Source: Pseudoalteromonas sp. DL-6 (GTDB taxonomy: Bacteria; Pseudomonadota; Gammaproteobacteria; Enterobacterales; Alteromonadaceae). From it: 64,000 bases of DNA. The notes under the pieces were generated by a model that was not told the origin of the DNA, did no database searches, and saw only the letters and a list, made by a program, of their open reading frames with translations. The DNA is taken from NCBI RefSeq assembly GCF_004328665.1, contig NZ_CP019770.1, positions 1,984,001 through 2,048,000 on the forward strand, given 5' to 3'. Both the position numbers and the translations under genes were made by a program. Positions 58,197-64,000 of the stretch are shown piece by piece (the first letter of the stretch is position 1; every line of letters starts with the position of its first letter).

Positions 58197-60464
58197 TTAT
58201 TGATGCTGTTTATGCCATGTTAAATAGTTACTGTGTGTTAATGGCCTCGCAAATAAATAACCTTGCACCGCGTTTACACCCATAGACTTTAATATATGTA
58301 GTTGCTCAGTACTTTCGACCCCTTCGGCTACAATGTTAATATCTAAACTATGACCTAAACCAATAATAGACTGCACAATGCTTTGCCCAGATGCGTTATC
58401 TAGCACTTTATCGATAAAACTTTTATCTATTTTTAGTTCATCTATCGGAAAAACACTCAAGTGTTTTAAACACGAATAACCAGTACCAAAGTCATCAATC
58501 GAAAACACAAACCCCTGCGATTTTAGTTCTTCCATTTGCTTTACCGTACTCATTAAATCACCCGCTAACATTGACTCAGTGATCTCTAATTTAATTTGTG
58601 AGGGTGATACATCATATGTCTCAATCGCTTTGAACAACTCTCCTTTTAAAGTAGAAGAATTAAACTGACATTGGCTAATGTTAATAGACACATTAAATTG
58701 GTTTTTCAGTACTTTATGAACACGAAGCGTTTCCAGTAAAATACAAATATCGCGCAATACAATGTTTTGTAACTTTTGAATTAAGCCAAATTGCTCAGCA
58801 ATCGGAATAAACGAATTAGGAGAGATTAGTCCTTTGGTTGGGTGATTCCATCGTATGAGTGCTTCTGCACCAATAATACTGCCGTCAATTGATAATTGAG
58901 GCTGAAAGTAAGCACAAAATTCATCACATGCAATCGCTCTTACTATATCTGTTTCAAGCTCAGTTTGATTTTCCAGTAAGGTTTGCAATGCAGGATCGTA
59001 AAAACTACTACTATTACCGCCCTTCATTTTAGAGCGATACATAGCGGTATCTGCAAATTTTAAAATATTTTCGCTAATGGCATTGGCGTTATTAATTAAA
59101 CATATACCTATACTGCAGCTTACCTGAAACGCTAAATCCCCTACCTCAAACTTGTCGTAAAAAACGCTTTGTACCACTTTAGCCATTAATTCTGACTCAA
59201 GACTCGCTTGCTTATGGCTATCTCCTACATTCTCAATGAGTATAATAAATTCATCACCGCCAACGCGGGCAAGGGTATCTGTTGGGCCTAAAACACCAGT
59301 TAGTCGCTGTGAAAGCTCAACCAGTATTTCATCACCGGCATTGTGCCCTAATGAGTCGTTTATACGTTTAAAGTTATCTAAATCTAAGAATAAGAGTGCA
59401 CCGGTATGGTCAGATTGCTTAATTCGCTCCACATACATGCTTAGTCTATCATTCAGCAACCTTCTATTTGGTAGGTTTGTAAGCGGGTCAAAAAATGCTA
59501 ACCGTTGCACTTCTTCTTCTACAGCTTTACGAGTAGAGATATCTCTGGCCATCCATACCACATGTCGCTGCGAAGGATTATTAGGTTGATAACTTTCAAG
59601 CGGAGCTGTTCGCCCCTCAAATGTAAGCTGCTTACCTTTTATATTTAGCTGATACTCAAACACTTGGACTTCATTGGTCTGTAGAGTCTTGTCAATTACC
59701 GCCATAATAGGGCTGGCATCCTCGGGCGGCATAATGTCTCTAACATTTTGGTTAATAACGTACTCTTGGCTTAAATATAAGCTTTCATTAGCAGTGCCGT
59801 AGACGTTGGTATACTCGCCCTCTTCACTCAAAATAAGAGTTAGATCGGGAAGTACTTTTGTAAAGGCTTTAAACTTTTCATTACTTTGCTGTAACTCTGC
59901 AAGCAATGCTTCTGATTTCAGTGATTCGGTGTGCTTTTCTAAAGCAATACTGGTGAAATCAACAAAAAAGTCTATTAATTCTAAGTCTTGTGGTGTTGGT
60001 GACTTGGCACTGTCATGATAAATTGCAAAGGTGCCTAATATATCTGATTGTGTTGAAATAATAGGGGTTGACCAGCACGACCTTAAATCAAAATTCAATG
60101 CCAACGCTTTATAATTTTCCCATAAGGGTGATGTTGCAATATCTGAGGCAATAATTCGCTTTTTTTCATACGCTGCAGTACCGCATGAGCCAACGCTGGG
60201 GCCTATATGCACGCCATTAATGGCGTCACAGTAACCCTTTGCAATATTAGGGGCTGCACTATGGAATAGCTGCTCACCTTTGAGCGTTAATATAGAGCAC
60301 TTTGCAGAAGCGTCTTCAATCAGCTCCTCAATAGACAAGCAAATATTTTCAAGCACCTCATCAAGTGGTGCGCCCAAGGCTATTTTAGATAATATACTTT
60401 GTTGCTGAGAAAGCAGCTTTCTGACTCTCATTATTTCAATCAAATTATATTCCTCAACAATCAC
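58197..60464 (-). CDS. GAF-PAS-GGDEF-EAL c-di-GMP turnover protein
   Basis: 755 residues, soluble. GAF domain (about 25-180, with VGSCGTAAYE), PAS domain (about 195-312), GGDEF domain with intact GGDEF at 402-406, and EAL domain with intact EAL at 534-536 plus ITESML and DDFGTGYSCL. Both catalytic sets look complete, so it may make and degrade c-di-GMP. The inhibitory RxxD site before GGDEF is absent. The frame opens at GTG 60464, but a TTG at 60443 lies seven bases after GAGGA and is a likely alternative start. Confidence 0.9.
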   Translation of the reverse strand: MIVEEYNLIEIMRVRKLLSQQQSILSKIALGAPLDEVLENICLSIEELIEDASAKCSILTLKGEQLFHSAAPNIAKGYCDAINGVHIGPSVGSCGTAAYEKKRIIASDIATSPLWENYKALALNFDLRSCWSTPIISTQSDILGTFAIYHDSAKSPTPQDLELIDFFVDFTSIALEKHTESLKSEALLAELQQSNEKFKAFTKVLPDLTLILSEEGEYTNVYGTANESLYLSQEYVINQNVRDIMPPEDASPIMAVIDKTLQTNEVQVFEYQLNIKGKQLTFEGRTAPLESYQPNNPSQRHVVWMARDISTRKAVEEEVQRLAFFDPLTNLPNRRLLNDRLSMYVERIKQSDHTGALLFLDLDNFKRINDSLGHNAGDEILVELSQRLTGVLGPTDTLARVGGDEFIILIENVGDSHKQASLESELMAKVVQSVFYDKFEVGDLAFQVSCSIGICLINNANAISENILKFADTAMYRSKMKGGNSSSFYDPALQTLLENQTELETDIVRAIACDEFCAYFQPQLSIDGSIIGAEALIRWNHPTKGLISPNSFIPIAEQFGLIQKLQNIVLRDICILLETLRVHKVLKNQFNVSINISQCQFNSSTLKGELFKAIETYDVSPSQIKLEITESMLAGDLMSTVKQMEELKSQGFVFSIDDFGTGYSCLKHLSVFPIDELKIDKSFIDKVLDNASGQSIVQSIIGLGHSLDINIVAEGVESTEQLHILKSMGVNAVQGYLFARPLTHSNYLTWHKQHQ

Positions 60465-60742
60465 TTACGCTAAATGCGCCGCTATATTCTTATAAAGTGC
60501 TGTTTATAATAAATTATTATATTAGCTCGACTATACATAATATTGAAATTAGCATCCATTGTAATTTAGTCTATTGCGCGAGCCTAGGCACTTATGAAGG
60601 ATTTAAATACCTCCTAAATGAATAATTTATTATTGCGACGTATGCAAGTGCCCTTTATTAAATACTTTGTTACTTAAAAGTACTGTTTAAAATCATCAGG
60701 CTATTTATAATAGCTAAAATATAAATAATTGGTGAGGTTAGT

Positions 60743-61471
60743 GTGCAAATAACACAAGGTATGGAATATTTTTTTTCCGGGTTTAAGTTAATTAGTCAAA
60801 AAGGGCTAAAACGCTTTGTGCTTATACCCTTACTTATTAATATTTTATTATTTGGTAGCTCCTTATTCTTTTTATTTGGCTGGCTTAGTGATGGCTTTAA
60901 CGCTGTAAATTCAATGCTTCCAGAATGGCTTAGTTGGCTCGAATGGCTAATGTGGCCGATTGCTGTGCTGGTGGTGCTGTTTAGTTACAGTATGTTATTT
61001 ACCGTTATTACTAACTTTATTGCTGCCCCTTTCAATGGCTTACTTAGTGAAAAAGTTGAGCTGTATTTAACTGGTCAAAAAATTAACGACGATGGATTAG
61101 CTGATTTAGTCAAAGATGTGCCGCGAATGCTAGGCCGAGAATGGACTAAGCTTTGCTACTACCTCCCGCGCGCTATTGGCTTTTTTATTCTATTGTGGGT
61201 GTTACCGGTAATAGGCCAAGTGCTCTGGGTGCTTTTTACCTGCTGGATGTATGCGGTGCAATATAAAGATTATGCTTTTGATAACCACAAAGTTAGCTTC
61301 ACTCAAATGAAAAATGACTTAAAAAGCAAACAAGGCTTATCTTACGGGTTTGGCTTTGCAGTGATGCTGCTAACCGCTATCCCATTTATAAATTTAATTG
61401 TGATGCCTGTGGCAGTGTGCGGCGCTACACGGTTATGGGTTGAGCATTACCGACCACAATATCGTAGTTAA
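60743..61471 (+). CDS. cysZ: CysZ-family sulfate transporter
   Basis: 242 residues from GTG with GAGGT upstream. Four or more hydrophobic segments; the opening GMEYFFSGFKLISQKGLKRFV and the stretch FIAAPFNGLLSEKVE are CysZ hallmarks. It imports sulfate for cysteine synthesis. In E. coli cysZ is next to zipA; here it is about 18 kb from zipA. A strong terminator follows. Confidence 0.93.
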   Translation: MQITQGMEYFFSGFKLISQKGLKRFVLIPLLINILLFGSSLFFLFGWLSDGFNAVNSMLPEWLSWLEWLMWPIAVLVVLFSYSMLFTVITNFIAAPFNGLLSEKVELYLTGQKINDDGLADLVKDVPRMLGREWTKLCYYLPRAIGFFILLWVLPVIGQVLWVLFTCWMYAVQYKDYAFDNHKVSFTQMKNDLKSKQGLSYGFGFAVMLLTAIPFINLIVMPVAVCGATRLWVEHYRPQYRS

Positions 61472-61501
61472 AAAAAATGGGCCTGTTGGCCCATTTTTTA
61501 T
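61471..61501. terminator. Bidirectional terminator between cysZ and rlmM
   Basis: ATGGGCC (61477-61483) pairs with GGCCCAT (61488-61494) around TGTT, with A-run and T-run on the two sides. Confidence 0.92.
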
Positions 61502-61514
61502 ACTCGCTAATCAA

Positions 61515-62600
61515 TTAACTATATAAGCTTTGTGGTACTTTAATTACGTTTAAGTGCACCGTTATCTCTTCACGATCATGGTACAAATGCTTAGCTTGTA
61601 ATTCATAGCTGATACCGAACTTCGCCATTTCTTCTCTAATCATTTTTAGACATTCATACACACTATCAAAGCGTTTTTTCATCGGTAGTTTTAGATTAAA
61701 AATAAGCTCTTTTGCATAGGCGTTTACTGCCCAATCAATCATCAAGTTAGTTACTTTCGTTGGTTTTTCTACCATATCGCAAACTAACCAGGTTATGTTT
61801 CTTTTTTCTGGGCGGTATTTAAAACCATCTTCTCTAAAATGTTTTACTTGCCCTGTTTCCATTAAACTTTCATTCATTGGGCCATTATCTATCGCGCTAA
61901 CAAACATACCACGGCGAACTAACTGATAAGTCCAGCCGCCTGGGCAAGCACCTAAATCAACGCTGCGCATCCCAGCCTGTACTCGCGACTCACGCTGCTG
62001 CTCAGGAATAAATACATTAAATGCTTCATCTAACTTAAGGGTTGAGCGGCTTGGGCCATCGTTTGGCATACGTAAACGCAGAATCCCCATAAAGAAAGGT
62101 GAGTTGTTATAGCTATAAGAGTGACCCACATACGCAGTATTATTAGCTAAAAACAGCACATGCATTACTGGACGATTTGCTTTTGGTTCACGTAATACGG
62201 TGTTTTGTTTCTCGAGTGCTTTTTTAAGTGGAGTTGATATTTTTTTACAAAAAGTCAGTAACTCTTTACCCTCGTTGGTATCGGGTGTTTCTACTCGCAG
62301 CTCAGAGCATAAAGTAAAGTCTTTTGCGGCATCAACAATAGCGCCCACTCTATCCTCTACAGGCATATTTTCTATCAAGTTACCGGCAAACCATTGGCGT
62401 GCGAACACCATATTCTTAAAATCAACTTTTTTGATTATTTCGTCGCTGTGCTGCGCTTCAAAACATTCATAAATAACATAACCGGTATTTGGTTTAGCTT
62501 TTACATACCCAGCAAACCCTTGCTCGGCGGCATGAAACGTTATTTCAGCAGCGGCATCGTTCTCAAAACCACTACGACAGTAAATCACAACACTAGACAT
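61515..62600 (-). CDS. rlmM: 23S rRNA C2498 2'-O-methyltransferase RlmM
   Basis: 361 residues (E. coli 366). A THUMP-like N-terminal region and an RrmJ-like methyltransferase domain with VDLGACPGGWTYQLVRRG. It methylates C2498 of 23S rRNA. Follows the DUF423 gene as in E. coli. Confidence 0.95.
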   Translation of the reverse strand: MSSVVIYCRSGFENDAAAEITFHAAEQGFAGYVKAKPNTGYVIYECFEAQHSDEIIKKVDFKNMVFARQWFAGNLIENMPVEDRVGAIVDAAKDFTLCSELRVETPDTNEGKELLTFCKKISTPLKKALEKQNTVLREPKANRPVMHVLFLANNTAYVGHSYSYNNSPFFMGILRLRMPNDGPSRSTLKLDEAFNVFIPEQQRESRVQAGMRSVDLGACPGGWTYQLVRRGMFVSAIDNGPMNESLMETGQVKHFREDGFKYRPEKRNITWLVCDMVEKPTKVTNLMIDWAVNAYAKELIFNLKLPMKKRFDSVYECLKMIREEMAKFGISYELQAKHLYHDREEITVHLNVIKVPQSLYS

Positions 62601-62617
62601 ATTAACCCTTAAACTCT

Positions 62618-62986
62618 TTAAAACTTAAATCGTGCAACTTGCACTAAAATAACTATCCAACCAATAATAAAGCACAGCCCACCCAAGGGGGTAATTGGGC
62701 CCAGCCACTTCAACCCTGTTAAGGCCAGTAAGTATAAGCTGCCACTAAATAACAGTGTACCTGCTATAAAAAAACCACCCGCTAGGCTTAAATTAATACC
62801 CCACTTTATTAAGATTGCCACTGCAATAAGTGCCAGCCCATGTACCATTTGATACTCAGCGGCGGTTTTAAAAATACCAATAGCATAATCTGATAAGCGG
62901 CTTTTTAAACCATGGGCAGCAAATGCGCCCAATATCACTGAAAATAGACAAAAGAAGCTGCCTGCGAGTAAAAATAGTTTAATCAT
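62618..62986 (-). CDS. ygdD: DUF423-family membrane protein, YgdD-like
   Basis: 122 residues with four hydrophobic helices. FSVILGAFAAHGLKSRL and FKTAAEYQMVHGLALI are typical of DUF423. Function unknown. It overlaps the end of the upstream hydrolase gene by eight bases and precedes rlmM. Confidence 0.9.
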   Translation of the reverse strand: MIKLFLLAGSFFCLFSVILGAFAAHGLKSRLSDYAIGIFKTAAEYQMVHGLALIAVAILIKWGINLSLAGGFFIAGTLLFSGSLYLLALTGLKWLGPITPLGGLCFIIGWIVILVQVARFKF

Positions 62987-63635
62987 GTTTTTTCTCTTTT
63001 ATATTCTCAACAGTGTTTTTTATAAATTTAGCGGCCTGGATTGCTGCAACATTCAGGTTTTGCTGCTCTGTGATACCACTTTTTTTACGTGGTTTTAGTG
63101 AGTGGTCACCATCAGTTAACCATACATACTGCGGCTGTTTTGGCATCGCCATTGTGGCAAGCTCTTCGCGAGTACCAAAGGTGTCTCGTTCACCTTGCAG
63201 TACTAAAAAAGGACACGGTATATCTGCAAAGTGCTCTGTGCGAAGCTTTTCTGGCTTTCCCGGTGGATGAAACGGGTAACCAAACGCAAGTACGCCTAAA
63301 ACAGCATGCGAGGTCGAACAAGCAAGCATAGACGCCATACGCCCGCCCATTGATTTACCCCCTATAAATAGCGGTAAATTTGCATCAGCTTGGCTAAGTA
63401 TATGCTCAAAATAACTGAGTAGTTTGGGTGCTCGCTCTGGTGGGCGACGTTTATTGGTTTGTTTAGCAATGTGCATGTATTCAAAATCAAACAGCCCAAC
63501 GTCAATACCACACTCACTTAGCTGTTTGGCCATGATTTGCATAAAGTCAGAGTCACTGCCAGCCCCTGCACCATGCGCAAATATAAACTGTGCAATGGCC
63601 GGTTGCTGACTGCTTTTAATCCATTCAATGCTCAT
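62979..63635 (-). CDS. Alpha/beta hydrolase family protein
   Basis: 218 residues. FAHGAGAGSDSDFM (oxyanion region) and FIGGKSMGGRMASML with the nucleophilic serine; the acid is probably in LQGERDTFG and the histidine in DGDHSLKPR. This resembles the Tex30/KANL3-type dienelactone-hydrolase-like family. Substrate unknown. Its start overlaps the gcvA stop by one base and its end overlaps ygdD, placing it inside the gcvA-ygdD-rlmM group. Confidence 0.85.
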   Translation of the reverse strand: MSIEWIKSSQQPAIAQFIFAHGAGAGSDSDFMQIMAKQLSECGIDVGLFDFEYMHIAKQTNKRRPPERAPKLLSYFEHILSQADANLPLFIGGKSMGGRMASMLACSTSHAVLGVLAFGYPFHPPGKPEKLRTEHFADIPCPFLVLQGERDTFGTREELATMAMPKQPQYVWLTDGDHSLKPRKKSGITEQQNLNVAAIQAAKFIKNTVENIKEKKHD

Positions 63636-64000
63636 TAATATTCTTGCTCCTGCTCAACGAGGCTTAACATCCAATCTTTAAATGACACAATTTTACCTAA
63701 TTCATTTTGCGACTCACGGATCACCAAATAATAGGCGTTTTTACTTTCTAAACTGTGATTAAACGGGATCACTAATCGACCTGCATCAATATCTGGTTTT
63801 GCTAAAACACTATTACCTATTGCAACACCTTGGCCATGTACCGCAGCTTGCAGCACCATAGATGAATGACTAAAAATAGGCCCTTGGTTAACTTGTACGT
63901 TGCGAACACCCGCGGTTTTCATCCACGTTTTCCAGTTTTTACGAGTGGTGTCATGCAACAAGGTATGGTTTGCTAAATCACTTGGTTGATTAAGCGCTCT
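63635..64000 (-). CDS. gcvA: Glycine cleavage system activator GcvA, C-terminal part (runs off the window)
   Basis: About 121 residues of the C-terminal effector-binding domain of a LysR-type regulator; the frame is open to the window edge. HSSMVLQAAVHGQGVAIGN and LVIPFNHSLESKNAYYLV fit GcvA, which activates the glycine cleavage operon and is checked by GcvR. The neighbour order gcvA-(hydrolase)-ygdD-rlmM supports the call. The DNA-binding half lies beyond position 64000. Confidence 0.85.
   Translation of the reverse strand, partial: RALNQPSDLANHTLLHDTTRKNWKTWMKTAGVRNVQVNQGPIFSHSSMVLQAAVHGQGVAIGNSVLAKPDIDAGRLVIPFNHSLESKNAYYLVIRESQNELGKIVSFKDWMLSLVEQEQEY

Overview
The window reads as an ordinary chromosomal stretch of a marine gammaproteobacterium, most likely Pseudoalteromonas or a close Alteromonadales relative. 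This is inferred from the AT-rich but densely coded sequence and the gene content: a complete rsx/rnf operon followed by nth, smc-zipA-ligA, speA-speB, queE/queC, cysZ, and the gcvA-ygdD-rlmM neighbourhood. No rRNA, integrase, phage structural gene or CRISPR array was seen.

Layout. 0.2-8.6 kb: gcvR and bcp, a BlaI/BlaR1-type sensor-repressor pair with readable operators, a FlxA-like coiled-coil protein, a tandem periplasmic binding protein, and the divergent queuosine genes queE and queC. 8.6-14.6 kb: a hypothetical gene, then the minus-strand run MATE transporter-uvrB-methyltransferase-trmK. 14.6-16.1 kb: a 1-kb gene-free stretch with an inverted pair of DnaA-box-like sequences, then four tRNA-Asn genes. 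16.2-24.9 kb: a LapD-like receptor with degenerate GGDEF and EAL motifs, then rsxABCDGE and nth. 25-29.2 kb: the main accessory locus, one 1271-residue SIR2-STAND protein that looks like an anti-phage defence NTPase, lying between intact nth and a decayed copy of the nth 3' end. 29.4-32.1 kb: an Orn/Lys/Arg decarboxylase, gloA and a ybiI-type zinc-finger gene. 32.3-35.7 kb: two tRNA arrays, seven tRNA-Glu plus one tRNA-Ala on the minus strand and seven tRNA-Val on the plus strand, the latter interleaved with four decayed tRNA-like copies. 36-49.3 kb: a pseudo-receiver/TPR protein, msrB, small membrane proteins, ligA, zipA, smc, a SpoU-type RNA methyltransferase, and a yjgN-M48 peptidase-membrane protein operon. 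49.4-52.8 kb: speB, speA and a GNAT gene. 53-57.8 kb: a soluble PAS chemotaxis-type protein and a BCCT transporter, convergent on a terminator that has been split by a complete IS4-family element. 58.2-64 kb: a GAF-PAS-GGDEF-EAL protein, cysZ, rlmM, ygdD, an alpha/beta hydrolase and the 3' end of gcvA.

Genes that work together: gcvR at the left edge and gcvA at the right edge both belong to glycine cleavage regulation. speA and speB make putrescine from arginine via agmatine. The six rsx genes encode a membrane electron-transfer complex. queE and queC act in the preQ0 pathway. The BlaI-like repressor probably controls itself and its BlaR1-like partner through two operators spaced 21 bp apart. 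The points most worth follow-up are the SIR2-STAND gene with its nth footprint, the tRNA-Val/pseudo-tRNA array, and the IS inserted in a terminator and carrying terminators at both of its own ends.
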